A stretch of 64,000 nt of DNA, from the NCBI GenBank assembly GCA_040285745.1, contig JAUFOR010000001.1, positions 558,001 through 622,000 of the forward strand, written 5' to 3'. Origin of the DNA: Barthelona sp. PCE. Lineage: Eukaryota > Metamonada: BaSk clade. Positions 46,931 to 57,027 of the stretch are shown piece after piece. Under the pieces are notes generated by a model. The model did no database searches. It was not told the DNA's origin and was given only the letters and a program-made list of their open reading frames with translations. Position 1 is the first letter of the stretch. Each line of letters starts with the position of its first letter. The position numbers and the translations under genes were made by a program.

Positions 46931-47052
46931 TACTAAATAATACAATAAAATAAATAGGAAACCTTAAAATGGTGAGAAATTGAAATACACCCGCATACGT
47001 TCTATTCCATTCTCTGTTCAAAATCAATTACAGGATCATCCTGATCAGGACC
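46931..47052 (-). repeat. Dispersed repeat R1, copy 2
   Basis: Inverted-orientation match to 40148-40267, sharing the same sharp start (GGTCCTGATCAGG). It ends about 130 nt from a tRNA gene. Confidence 0.9.
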
Positions 47053-47179
47053 AGAAAATTTTTTTTTAGATCCTAAGTTCAAATCTGTAGAGGTGTATTT
47101 TTTCGGATTGCGCATAGTCGATTGGAATGGTAATATTTTTTACAAATATGTGTTTTCTTTTGTTCATTTCCGCTAACAA

Positions 47180-47251
47180 GCACCTGTAGTATAATGGTCA
47201 TTACATAAGACTCTGAATCTTGAAACCCGAGTTCAATTCTCGGCAGGAGCT
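47180..47251 (+). tRNA. tRNA-Gln (anticodon CTG)
   Basis: A cloverleaf folds: acceptor GCACCTG with CAGGAGC (one A-A mismatch at pair 3-70), U8, D-arm GTA...TAC with a GG loop, anticodon stem TAAGA/TCTTG around loop CTCTGAA, T-arm CCGAG-TTCAATT-CTCGG, discriminator T. A T5 terminator follows at 47255-47259. No intron. The acceptor mismatch is unusual. Confidence 0.85.
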
Positions 47252-47422
47252 TCCTTTTTAGACCAAAATTTTAAATATTGGATGAAATGATTTGAATCTC
47301 AACTTACCAATTCGTCTAATGTTTTGTTAGTATTTTTTCAAAATTTGCTCAAGACTTGTTTTGGTCTTTCAAAAATATTTGTACAGACCAAATAGACCAA
47401 AACAATAAGTGGAGGCAAAAAA

Positions 47423-47501
47423 TGATTTCGACGAGAATCGAACTCGCGCTCAAATGAACTAGAGCCTTAATCTAGCGCCTTAACCACTCGGCCACGAAAT
47501 C
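47423..47501 (-). tRNA. tRNA-Leu (anticodon AAG)
   Basis: Class II tRNA with perfect acceptor GATTTCG/CGAAATC, D-stem GCC/GGC, anticodon stem CTAGA/TCTAG around loop TTAAGGC, an 11-nt variable arm, T-arm GCGAG-TTCGATT-CTCGT and discriminator A as expected for Leu. A T6 pol III terminator follows on the minus strand (47417-47422). No intron. Confidence 0.93.
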
Positions 47502-48680
47502 TTCGGAAAACTAGTTAAAAAAGTGTTTATATTAAATCTATGTCCGGCAGACAAAAAGCCCTGCTTAACTTTTCTCTCCGTATGTTCATTTTTCAGTATT
47601 TCTAAGCAGTTAAATCAAAACAGCTTTTAAAATTTAAACTAATGCGTACATATAAAGACGTTTTGATAATCTTGGAAACCTGCACAATCTGTTATATGTA
47701 CTAGTAGTAATTGCATACTTTTTATTCTGATATTCATAATATATGTATTTTTAATGGATACTTTTTTGAAGTTAAATTACGAAAAAAGCTGATATTGTAA
47801 AAAAAATTAGAAAATATTGATTATAAGTCATATTTTAACCTGATAAATGATTTTAAGTCACGATAAATTACTATTTAGTCAACAAAAACATTGTTAAGAT
47901 CAATTTTGTGAGATTTTGAGAAAGTTAAAGCACAGGTACAAAATTCTTCAGTTTTATTGTTTTTCAATGTGCAAAAAGGGTATAAATGTCGATAAAAAAG
48001 CCCATGCATTGCTTAAAATACTCTAGAAGCTTTTGGATCACCAAGTACTTTGCATTAAACTTTATGCTTTAATTCTTATGTAGTAATTCTGTTCATTTCC
48101 TCTTAATCGAGGGAATAATATAATAACAGTTTTTTGAACTTGATTTTCGTGCTCAAGCTTGCTTGTGAACGAGAAAGTGGTTGCCCTTCATTGCACTAAC
48201 TGTTGGCGCGGCCAAATTTTATTCCTAATGTGTTGTACATGCTTATGTATGTGTTTGTATACTTGTAAACGTTTAATGGAAGAAAATTATTGCCTCCTCA
48301 TCTTCTTGTATCCTTTCACTATTTTCAATGTTATAGTTCTGATATATTTGCATTTAATACTCTTTCAATGAATAAAAAAAGCCCTATTCATACAAAGAAA
48401 GTATTTTACTTTTTATTTATTTTTCACTTCATTTCTGTTCATACATTTCAGGCAGGCACGTATGCATATATAAAATAAGCGCTTATCATCAACATTCTAA
48501 GCTGTATCATAGCATTGGTGATGTCTTCCCCACAACTATACTTGAGTAATTTTATATCGATAATTAGTAACAACACAAGATATATTATGGCCAATATCCA
48601 CATAAAAAGTCTGTAAAAAAGCATCTACAAATTTTTGTAGTTTTCTTAGTTTGTAACACAAATATAACTCATTTCAGAGC

Positions 48681-50060
48681 ATGACAGAGATAATCCCCTT
48701 TAATCCAGGGCTTGGGGTGCTTCTCAACGGTCCGAATCTCCTTAAATGCATCTTCCTTAGGGATACCCCAATTTTCGAGTTTCCTCTCGAAGGTTCACGC
48801 AGTCATACACCCAATTCAAACGTGGTGCCCGCGTTCAGCCCATGTGGCAAGTACTTAGTTTACGCGGACGGCAGTGATGTGGTTATTATGAAAGATCTAG
48901 ATAACGAGCATTTGCGACTCTTCTTCGACGCCGACGTGACTGGATTAGCAATCAATTTCACGTCCACATATCTGGCGATCGGGTTTTCACGTTACATTAA
49001 GATTTTCCACATGGGTAAGGGAGAAATTGTCACAACATGTGACATAAGCCACAGTATCACCTCTCTCATCTTCCACCCATTCTGTTCGTTCCACGCAGTA
49101 ATAGCTGCTGGTGGGGAAAGCCTCACGGTGTGTAACATTAGCCAGAGCACCGTTCACACAGTGGAGCTTGACGGGCATATTACTTGCATAGACGCTTCCT
49201 ACCAGAAGGAGAACGTTATTGCGTTCGGAGACGTCAATGGAACAGTCACAATCATGAGGATCGACTCTATGGAAAAAAAAAAATTCCAGAGTCATATCGG
49301 TTCGGTTGTTGGTGTTTCATTCTCGCCTGTTAACCGCAGGCTGCTGATATCAGCTGGAGAGGACGGTAACATCTTCATGTACGATTTAAATAGGATGATC
49401 AAGCTGAACGCAGCAATTGTTGTTGGAGCCATGAAAAGTTGCAAGTTTTCATCGGACGGACACGTTCTGGGTTTCATCCTTGACGAGGGCGTGTTCGAGA
49501 CGCGTGACTTGAAGAACAGCTCGGTGCCCAGAGATCGATTCGTTGTGGATGATGAGCTTGCAGGAATACAGTGGCAATTTCCTCCCGCGGAAGATACGCA
49601 GTACACGTCTGTCATCGAGGGGACGCGCATATACACCCGCAAGGCCAACGAGGCACGTAAGAGAGAAGGGATTAAGAATGAAATTGACGCTGCAACGCAG
49701 AGGGAATTACCTGTTATTGATACGCATGGCGGTGAAAAAGCAACTGAAAACGAGGAAAAAGACGTTGAATATGGTGAACCCGAGGTGGTTGGAGAGAGAA
49801 CACCCATGGTGCAGCAAACAAAAAGAAAAATTTTTGATCATGATGAGGATGAGTCTAAGGTGGCTGAGGAACTACTTCACCCCACAGAATATGCATCCTT
49901 TAACACGCAGCAGATGGTTTTAGATGCGATAAGTGGATTGCATTCAGATTTCATACGGAGGTTTGCAGCTCTTGATTCTAAACTTGATTCATTCGCATCT
50001 TCAGTGAATAGCAGACTCAGCAGTATTGAGGAGAAGCTTAAAACAAATGCATTATTGTAA
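48681..50060 (+). CDS. NEDD1-like WD40 protein
   Basis: A 459-aa protein with an N-terminal WD40 propeller (about residues 1-300; blades such as VVPAFSPCGKYLVYADGSDV, HIGSVVGVSFSPVNRRLL and SAGEDGNIFMYDL). A disordered acidic linker (about 320-410) and a C-terminal amphipathic helix (about 415-459, AISGLHSDFIRRFAALDSKLD and onward) follow. This order matches NEDD1 (GCP-WD), which recruits gamma-tubulin complexes to centrosomes or basal bodies through its C-terminal helix. Given IFT52 and the tubulin-like gene nearby, a microtubule-organising role is reasonable, but WD40 plus coiled coil is a common design, so the orthology is tentative. Codon use is gene-like throughout. Confidence 0.55.
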   Translation: MTEIIPFNPGLGVLLNGPNLLKCIFLRDTPIFEFPLEGSRSHTPNSNVVPAFSPCGKYLVYADGSDVVIMKDLDNEHLRLFFDADVTGLAINFTSTYLAIGFSRYIKIFHMGKGEIVTTCDISHSITSLIFHPFCSFHAVIAAGGESLTVCNISQSTVHTVELDGHITCIDASYQKENVIAFGDVNGTVTIMRIDSMEKKKFQSHIGSVVGVSFSPVNRRLLISAGEDGNIFMYDLNRMIKLNAAIVVGAMKSCKFSSDGHVLGFILDEGVFETRDLKNSSVPRDRFVVDDELAGIQWQFPPAEDTQYTSVIEGTRIYTRKANEARKREGIKNEIDAATQRELPVIDTHGGEKATENEEKDVEYGEPEVVGERTPMVQQTKRKIFDHDEDESKVAEELLHPTEYASFNTQQMVLDAISGLHSDFIRRFAALDSKLDSFASSVNSRLSSIEEKLKTNALL

Positions 50061-50109
50061 ATAATTCAGCTAAGCGTTTTTTTCGTTTTTCTTTAATTTA
50101 ACCATAGTT

Positions 50110-50742
50110 ATGAGTTTGTTTACCATTCTTCCTTCGATGGCGGGCAAGAAGATCATCCTTGCAAGTGGATCTCCACGCAGAAAGCAGATGTTTGATGAAG
50201 TTTTGCGCATCTCTGGTTTATACATGCAGATTCCATCCAAATTCGATGAAGATGCGGTGGACGTCAACGCATATGCAATTGAGGAGTACACTAAAATGCT
50301 TGCTCAGGGTAAGGCAGAGTATGTTGTTAATGATCTTCGAAATGAGGGTACAGAGTTCGATTACGTCATTGGCTGCGACACAATGGTTGTTTTCGATCAC
50401 CACAAACTCGGAAAACCGAAGACAGACGAGAAAGCTCTTGAGATGCTCAGCCTTCTCAGCGGTCGAGATCACGAGGTTATTTCAGGTGTGAGTATCTTCC
50501 CAGCTGAGGGAGAACCCATAACCTTCACTGAGTCCACACGTGTGTTCTTCAAGGACCTCACTGTTGAAGAGATTCAGAATTATGTTGACTCAAAAGAGCC
50601 CCATGATAAGGCTGGAGGTTATGGTATTCAAGGTCTTGGTGGAATTTTCATTGAAAAGATCGAAGGATGCTTCTATAACGTTATGGGATTCCCAATCCAT
50701 CGCTTTTATGATCAATTACGTGTTAGTTTTAGTGAACAATAG
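50110..50742 (+). CDS. Maf/ASMTL-type nucleotide pyrophosphatase
   Basis: Maf-like proteins hydrolyse dTTP, UTP and modified nucleotides, acting in nucleotide-pool sanitation. The 210-aa protein shows the Maf signature ILASGSPRRKQM (about 16-27), the catalytic-Asp strand VIGCDTMV (about 91-98), LGKPKT, the TRVFF strand, AGGYGIQGLGGIFIEKIEG (about 170-188), and a terminal YNVMGFPIHRF. Length is normal. A second ATG at 50137 would remove nine residues (SLFTILPSM) and begins just before the conserved block. It converges on the giant protein gene with only 5 nt between stop codons. Confidence 0.95.
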   Translation: MSLFTILPSMAGKKIILASGSPRRKQMFDEVLRISGLYMQIPSKFDEDAVDVNAYAIEEYTKMLAQGKAEYVVNDLRNEGTEFDYVIGCDTMVVFDHHKLGKPKTDEKALEMLSLLSGRDHEVISGVSIFPAEGEPITFTESTRVFFKDLTVEEIQNYVDSKEPHDKAGGYGIQGLGGIFIEKIEGCFYNVMGFPIHRFYDQLRVSFSEQ

Positions 50743-50747
50743 GCTAT

Positions 50748-53700
50748 TTACAGTACTTGATCGTAGTCAAGAAAAGCATTAATATTTTTCTTTTTCGTAG
50801 GGTTGTGTGTAATTGATTGGAATATGACGTATATCACTGGAATTAATACAATAAAGAAGAAACTGGTTGAAAGGGTAGAGTATAGAACAATAATGAAGCT
50901 CAATATTACCATAACGGAGGTCACCTTCAACATAAAGACATTAAGCTGATGGAATGGTTTCACAAACACAATGTACAATAGAATGGCAACTAAGAACGTT
51001 TGATTTGGAGTTGGTGTATGACTAACATACGAAACGAATGTAAAAAGCGTCCTTCCAATCAGAACCATATAGAAGAAGGCACGATAATCACTCTGGTTAT
51101 GGCTTACAACACGCTCTGTCTGTCTATAGCACAGATAAAAGAATGCAAAATAGGTTGCAATTAAAATAAGGTTGAGGGGGTTGTAAGGTGTGTTAAAATC
51201 AGATAAAGTGTGGAAGTATCTGTTAGACATGATGCCATAGATATCATACGAAACAAATGGGATAGTGCGAAGGAAAACTAGTTTTGTTGTGTACGGCAAA
51301 AAGAAGAAATTGAAAGAAATAATTTTTCCAGTTTTTGGCTTGTCAGCCCATGAAAGATGCATCAAGAGTGGTAAAATTACGCACAAAACACGAGCAATGC
51401 CAGAAAACAGGATTGCAGTGACAAAGTAGGCTGAGAACCAAAGGATCTTCAGCAAAAAATTGGGTTGTTTTTTTATGAACAGGCAAACGGACCAAGCTAT
51501 AAGGCCAATTATTCCAACCCCTATGTAGTATTTGTGCAGAACAAAAGCAATGTACCCAATTACAGCATGCGCCAACACAACCAAGGCTGTAAAAAAAATC
51601 TTGTATGGGATTTTGAAAAACAAAGAACAAAATAACAAAAGGTAGACATACGGGAAAACCGCATCCAAAAAGCTGAATGTGACTGAGAAATTCGAAAGGG
51701 GATTTACCAAGAGCTTAAGCAAGAGATCAATGTGGTTAGTATCTCTCAAAAACACATCTAAGTTATTTGACGCAAAGATGAGCGGCCATAAGATAATTGC
51801 AAAGTCCTTAATGACGTTAATGATCTCAAAAGCTTCGAAATCTGTTATAAACAAAGAATCTTGTCCGGCCTTGAAAACACGCGTCCAAGGAACATGACCT
51901 ACCAGGTAGTAGAACTTGATTGCCATCCACACCATCACGACATGGATCAGGAACACAACTAGGACCAGCCACTCTTTCTGCATAGGAATAATGACACATC
52001 CCTGGTTGAACAAATTGAAATACCCTTCATATTCGACACCGTCTATCTTCTGGTACGGGACGCACTTGGTGCACGCGGTTGAATAGTGCCCGAGAACACA
52101 CCCGTTGCCGGACGCATCGTTGTTATGGTATAGGTCTCGTTCAAAAGCATCAAGTTCGAAGAATGCACGCCCGGAAACACCGGCGTCAGCTCTCCCTGTG
52201 CAAAATGAGTTGTAACAGTCAATGAGATATGCCGTGTTGTTCGCTTCAACGACGAAATAACCGTCATCGTTTGAGTATACAAACCCGGATATACCATATC
52301 GTTGCATGTCTGTTAAGTTCGCCTGTTTTTCATCCCAAAAGCATTGCGGCTCATTCACGAGCTCAAACTGATGATATGCAATTGAACACGCCTGACATTT
52401 ACCAGCAACAGCGTCCCAACCGTACCCGGCTCGACATGCCACCTTTTCTGGGACTCCAGTGAAGATGGGGACTCCAGTTGTCTCGAAGAAGGCAACGCGT
52501 AGCTCCTTAGATAGAATGTTGAATTCGGAGAGTGGTAGTCTCACTGAGAATTCATCAACGTTGATCATCCCAAAACTGAAGGGTTTCTGCGTGATGTAAG
52601 CAAAATGCGCATTATGCTGGTGGCCGAGCTCCATCGGTTCAAACAGAGAATTCTGCCCAATAATGAGTTGGATTTCCGCTTTGTCAATTGTGTTGACACC
52701 TATACGCTGAGCATAACCGTTCTTGCTATATCCAAATGGTTTGTCGGCGACGATGTTCCGGGTGCCATTCACACGCACTGATTCCTGGTTTAACATGAAT
52801 GATGTTGAGTAAATCATAAACGGATAAATAACATTAGGATGCATGGATGGCATTGTAGCGATCTCCATGTTGGTCATTGTCAGGTTGAAGTGCTTGAATT
52901 CTGCGACGTGGAACACGAGAACGGAGTCATCTGGGATAAGTATTGTTGAATCTGCTATTTCCACTTCAAAGTCTTCAGTGAATCGATCGACTGAATCAAT
53001 AACCATAAAGACAGAATTGTGGACGGGTCCAAGGGACAACTCACTGATTTCAACCCAACCTATACGACCAAACATGCCCAGAAAGTAATGATAAGAGGAA
53101 TTGAAAACTGTGACGTTACTTACTGATACAAAAGGTCTGTCTATCAGAATCCCAGCATTCGATACACAGTTCTCGACTACAGAATCCATCGCTGAACTTA
53201 TGATTATTACATCAGTGAAGTGCAACTGGGAAAGAAGAGTCTGACCACCTGTCTTGACCAAATGATTGATAGTTGAGTTCATGACCGACAATAGCGCCAT
53301 CTCAAGTGCGCCAACCTGAACGCGATCTGCTGTGTATACGATAAAGGGCATTTGCACTCTCTCAAAAAACAAATTACTGAATCTACGCTTGGCTCTGTAA
53401 GATCCTTTTCCAAACTCAAAGAGCCCCCACTGCAACCGACAGTCCCTAACTGTAATGTTTTCTGCTGTTATATCAGGAACAACAAACAGACTGAGCGGTT
53501 CAGAACTAGGGGAGTTGTATGAATTGGTGATTACTACCCGCTTGATATCATCCAGATGAAGAGGTCGAGTGAAAAGAACCTGGTTGAACGTAACGTCTTC
53601 AAGGATGAAACGGTCAGAAGAAAATGGGAACACGCTGTTTTCAAAGGTTACGTTTTTTAGAAATAGTTCGGAAATTGCTTTAGACTCATCGTGTATGTCA

Positions 53701-54752
53701 ACTGACAGCAAAATATCGCTCACTTTCGAGTCATATATCCTCACAAACTGGGCATCAGGCAAGATAAATTTTCCCTGCAGAGAAATTTGTGATATTGAGC
53801 TGTCAATAATAAAAAATTGCTCTATTGCAGCCGATGAGTGAATTTCCCACTCTGGGAATTGAGCCAAAAAATGAGTATAACGTATAATGGCAGTCGTAAT
53901 AACAACACTTCTTTGCAATGATATGGTTGACTTTTCGTTAAGCACAGGCATATTGATCATCTTCAGTGTTTCAACCCTAACTCCAACGAACTCCATCCCT
54001 GATGTTCTGATTTCCTTCATTATAATCGCAGCAACCTCTACTTGTCGATCATCTGAATTACTAAACGTGATGAATGGCAAATATGAACTCAATAACGTAA
54101 ACTTAGGAATACTTTCAGTGTATAAAATTATATTGGTACCAGCTATCTGGGAATCAGTAAGAAGGAAAAAGTTCATGTCCACATTAAATTGTATCCATTT
54201 TATCGAATGCACTTGACTCATATCAGCTGTTGAACAGGTTAGTCTTATTTCAGCATAACTTCCCAAAACAATAATATTTCTAGCAAAAAAGATACTTTTA
54301 GGATGATGATTATTCATTGAGAAAAAAAATTCTATTGTGCTGTTTGTCACCATCACGTTTTGCATGTCCCACACGGTGGTTTGGAGCGTGGAATTCAATA
54401 TAGTGGCATATCCATCGTCAGAGCTCGAAATTGTTGAGTTAATGAGTGTTGAATCCACTATGGTTGCATGTTTTGTGGTTATATCATTACTTTGAGCAAT
54501 CAATGAAGAAGAAGTCACATTGAAATCATCAAATGACTCAACATATGTTGTTTTAGCAAAGACAATCTCAATATCGCAGTTCTCGATGGATAACGACACC
54601 GTAAGCAGCAGTTTGTCCCACACAAGGACAACCGTCTCATCGTGTAAGTCTCTGATGTAGTTATTTCCTTCCTCAATATTGTAATTAATAGTATTGCCCA
54701 GACAAAGTACCGCAATGCTGCATAGCAACAGCAAACGGAAAACGGCACACAT
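50748..54752 (-). CDS. Giant beta-rich polytopic surface protein, 1334 aa
   Basis: Second member of the architecture seen at 4055. The ATG at 54752 opens a signal peptide (MCAVFRLLLLCSIAVLCLG); the frame extends upstream only with non-ATG codons. About 780 residues of strand-rich, Ser/Thr/Asn-rich ectodomain follow. A Cys-rich stalk (CRAGYGWDAVAGKCQACS, CYNSFCTGR, GCVLGHYSTACTKCVPY) lies about residues 790-940. The C-terminal third has about nine TM helices. The GC..G.Y...C.KC block corresponds to GCVEGKYGFLCEQC in the first member. Likely role is a surface sensor or adhesin; ligand unknown. It ends 5 nt from the Maf stop and starts 40 nt downstream of the IFT52 stop. Confidence 0.85.
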   Translation of the reverse strand: MCAVFRLLLLCSIAVLCLGNTINYNIEEGNNYIRDLHDETVVLVWDKLLLTVSLSIENCDIEIVFAKTTYVESFDDFNVTSSSLIAQSNDITTKHATIVDSTLINSTISSSDDGYATILNSTLQTTVWDMQNVMVTNSTIEFFFSMNNHHPKSIFFARNIIVLGSYAEIRLTCSTADMSQVHSIKWIQFNVDMNFFLLTDSQIAGTNIILYTESIPKFTLLSSYLPFITFSNSDDRQVEVAAIIMKEIRTSGMEFVGVRVETLKMINMPVLNEKSTISLQRSVVITTAIIRYTHFLAQFPEWEIHSSAAIEQFFIIDSSISQISLQGKFILPDAQFVRIYDSKVSDILLSVDIHDESKAISELFLKNVTFENSVFPFSSDRFILEDVTFNQVLFTRPLHLDDIKRVVITNSYNSPSSEPLSLFVVPDITAENITVRDCRLQWGLFEFGKGSYRAKRRFSNLFFERVQMPFIVYTADRVQVGALEMALLSVMNSTINHLVKTGGQTLLSQLHFTDVIIISSAMDSVVENCVSNAGILIDRPFVSVSNVTVFNSSYHYFLGMFGRIGWVEISELSLGPVHNSVFMVIDSVDRFTEDFEVEIADSTILIPDDSVLVFHVAEFKHFNLTMTNMEIATMPSMHPNVIYPFMIYSTSFMLNQESVRVNGTRNIVADKPFGYSKNGYAQRIGVNTIDKAEIQLIIGQNSLFEPMELGHQHNAHFAYITQKPFSFGMINVDEFSVRLPLSEFNILSKELRVAFFETTGVPIFTGVPEKVACRAGYGWDAVAGKCQACSIAYHQFELVNEPQCFWDEKQANLTDMQRYGISGFVYSNDDGYFVVEANNTAYLIDCYNSFCTGRADAGVSGRAFFELDAFERDLYHNNDASGNGCVLGHYSTACTKCVPYQKIDGVEYEGYFNLFNQGCVIIPMQKEWLVLVVFLIHVVMVWMAIKFYYLVGHVPWTRVFKAGQDSLFITDFEAFEIINVIKDFAIILWPLIFASNNLDVFLRDTNHIDLLLKLLVNPLSNFSVTFSFLDAVFPYVYLLLFCSLFFKIPYKIFFTALVVLAHAVIGYIAFVLHKYYIGVGIIGLIAWSVCLFIKKQPNFLLKILWFSAYFVTAILFSGIARVLCVILPLLMHLSWADKPKTGKIISFNFFFLPYTTKLVFLRTIPFVSYDIYGIMSNRYFHTLSDFNTPYNPLNLILIATYFAFFYLCYRQTERVVSHNQSDYRAFFYMVLIGRTLFTFVSYVSHTPTPNQTFLVAILLYIVFVKPFHQLNVFMLKVTSVMVILSFIIVLYSTLSTSFFFIVLIPVIYVIFQSITHNPTKKKNINAFLDYDQVL

Positions 54753-54792
54753 TGTGCTTGGAAAAAGAAAGAAAAAAAGAAATCGAGATAAT

Positions 54793-56037
54793 TTACACAC
54801 CACCTTCAGCGTTTCTCATAAACGCAGCAAAGTTGTCCTGATCGAAACACTTGTACTGAAACACTGTTTTTCCAACGTGATAAAGAATATCTTTAATACT
54901 ACGTTGATCTTGAGGTAACTCGCTATTGATTCCTGTGATATTAGCAGCTTCCCCAACGAAGAAACCGATGTCATCATCCTTATCCTTGCACTTGTTGCAC
55001 AACTGTGCTAACCTAATATCTGGTGTTGACCATTCCTCATCCAAGTCAAAAAGATCAAGTGGAGGACCCTTTAACCCGGCTAATTGTGGAGGAAAAACAG
55101 CGGGGGAGAGCTTGGGCAACTTCATCTCGAACTGGGGTGGTATCAATGTTAAATTTTCAACTTCGAGGTTCAGATTCTTAAAGAGTTTTAGGGATTCCGG
55201 TACAAGACTTAGATCAAATTTGAACAGTTTTTGATCCATTATGTGGTTTAATCTATTCAGTTTAACGTCTGGCAGCTTACTGACATTTGTGAACTTGGGT
55301 AGAGGTTCAGCTGCATATAACGATGATGTTGGTGTGTGGAAATAATCTTTAAAAGGAACCTTAAGGTCATTGAACCACTGTTTCATCTCCTCATCAGGCA
55401 GTACTAATGCAGCAAACAAGCTCGAAGCCAAATCTCTGTTTTTCTCCTTGTCAAACAGTTTTGATGAAAACATTGCTGTAGAGCCGGTTACGAGCACAAC
55501 ACCCTTACCAACTTGTGTATTGCATGCAAATACTGGTCTTTCGGATGGGTAACAAGCAATATCAGTGTTGACAATCGAAAAAGCTGGCTCTTGTACTGTT
55601 AACGTTGATCCATAAGCAAAAGCAAAGCTATTCAGGTCTGTTGAGAGCTTGCTCTTCTTAAGAGAGATCGTTGATTCCTTTGGATGAAGGTATTCAATAT
55701 GGGCGCGCTGTATCACGGTATCTGAGTTAACAATGATGGAGTATTGCTCCAACAGAAAGTTTACGTTACTTTTCTTTGCGCTGTCCTCACTTAGGATGCA
55801 CCACAACCTTCCTGAGTTTGACAAAAACTCTATAATCTGTGTAAATTCTTGTGAAGTAAAATTGCGCTGCGGGTCTACAAGAAGGAGCAAGTCCGAATCA
55901 GACAACTCCTCTACTGTGATGTTTCCTGAGCTTATAAACTCAATTTTAACTGTGCGGGCTAGTAAACGAAAAAATAACCTTAACTGTGTTTGAATTTCAT
56001 CACTTGCCACGGCTAGAATACGGTAATTACTCGACAT
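54793..56037 (-). CDS. IFT52: Intraflagellar transport protein IFT52
   Basis: IFT52 is a core IFT-B1 subunit needed to assemble cilia and flagella. The 414-aa protein (family about 430 aa) has the N-terminal GIFT-type alpha/beta domain (about 1-250), with GKGVVLVTGSTAMFSSKLFDKEKN. A middle segment includes LPDEEMKQWF. The C-terminal PPLDLFDLDEEWSTPDIRLAQLCNKCKD region is nearly diagnostic (IFT46-binding region). A terminal helix contains VGKTVFQYKCFDQDNF. No frameshift. Its presence shows the organism builds a flagellum at some stage. Confidence 0.95.
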   Translation of the reverse strand: MSSNYRILAVASDEIQTQLRLFFRLLARTVKIEFISSGNITVEELSDSDLLLLVDPQRNFTSQEFTQIIEFLSNSGRLWCILSEDSAKKSNVNFLLEQYSIIVNSDTVIQRAHIEYLHPKESTISLKKSKLSTDLNSFAFAYGSTLTVQEPAFSIVNTDIACYPSERPVFACNTQVGKGVVLVTGSTAMFSSKLFDKEKNRDLASSLFAALVLPDEEMKQWFNDLKVPFKDYFHTPTSSLYAAEPLPKFTNVSKLPDVKLNRLNHIMDQKLFKFDLSLVPESLKLFKNLNLEVENLTLIPPQFEMKLPKLSPAVFPPQLAGLKGPPLDLFDLDEEWSTPDIRLAQLCNKCKDKDDDIGFFVGEAANITGINSELPQDQRSIKDILYHVGKTVFQYKCFDQDNFAAFMRNAEGGV

Positions 56038-57001
56038 AGGCGATGGGTACGCGAATTCTCTGCGAAAAGAAGGAAATAGAGATGTGAAAGGGAAAACAGA
56101 CCTTCTGTAAACTCAGTGTATTATTTTGTTGGTTTTTGTAAAGTTAAGTGCATGTTATTCCCACACTTATTTGTTTGTTTTACTATTAATTGGTAAATTG
56201 CATACCTGCCTAATGTATCATTGCCTTTATACATTTTTTTCTCTTTTTCTGTCATATAAACAGTATAATGATGCTTTGAATGGATTTTAAACCATATAAA
56301 TTTCACGAAAAAGAAAATACCAAGTTTCTAACAAATATGCCAATTACTGGTGTTGCTCAGCTCAAGTTCTGAAGGAATAAAAGACAGAATAATTAATCTT
56401 TATTCGCAAATTTGCTTTCTTAATACGCTATAAATCGAGTAAGTCGTTTTTTTATATTTCTTTTCATCATTTGGAAATCTTTCTTGAATGCCATAGCTGC
56501 AACAGGGCTTTTGCGTACCCCTGAATAGGATTATAGGCTCACGATAAAGTTTATTGGAAGTTGTTTACATGAAGTTACTACATATCGTAATGGTCAACAA
56601 CCTCTCACATCATCTTCTAATTCTGTCATTCTCCACTGTTGGAACTGAACGAAATTTGACATTGGAAGAGCGGGCATTAAACAAGGACGAAAAAATCATC
56701 CAAGCTCTTAACCACAAGTAGGATCCCATAATACATATCTTCCTTAAAAATTGAGGAATTGTGCATTAAGAACCTCAAAGAATGTATGTGATTAAGAAAG
56801 TTGGCCCAAATGAACTGTTTGGTGATTCCCCAACGTTAAAACGAGACTTAAAATTGAGAAGCCAAGAGCCATTTATATGTTCTTTAGTCTACCTTTGCAG
56901 GTATTAATATCCCATTGAAGTACCTGCTGCTGAATGTAAAAGGTAGAATTCAACATAACGCATGTTATTCAATTTTTCACGCTTTACGTTGTTTCGAACA
57001 C
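56038..57001. other. Intergenic region, about 960 nt
   Basis: Upstream of IFT52 (minus) and LSM4 (plus). A 50-codon frame at about 56568-56720 does not look coding. No RNA gene recognised. Confidence 0.5.
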
Positions 57002-57009
57002 TATAAAAC
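57002..57009 (+). promoter_or_regulatory. TATA-like box upstream of LSM4
   Basis: TATAAAAC lies 18 nt upstream of the LSM4 ATG. The close spacing resembles that at 4031. Confidence 0.35.
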
Positions 57010-57027
57010 ACCCATTTCACTTTTCAC

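Larger units (their letters stand above)
45274..48680. other. AT-rich, gene-poor region, about 3.4 kb
   Basis: The longest gene-free stretch in the window. It contains a (TA)n tract near 45318, the second copies of repeats R2 and R1, an orphan exon-like frame and two tRNA genes, listed separately. From about 47.5 to 48.6 kb I see only AT-rich sequence and short composition-driven open frames. Confidence 0.6.

Noticed and set aside
48159-48371. 70-codon hydrophobic frame in the AT-rich region
   Set aside because: Composition fits random AT-rich DNA; no signals or conservation evidence.
56568-56720. 50-codon frame starting MKLLHIVMVNN
   Set aside because: Short, in a spacer, no recognisable domain and no supporting signals.
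56922-56942. Peptide IPLKYLLLNVKG upstream of LSM4 as possible exon 1
   Set aside because: It resembles the LSM4 start but lacks an ATG and does not join exon 2 in frame. The exon at 57028-57072 has ATG, a GTATTT donor and correct phase.
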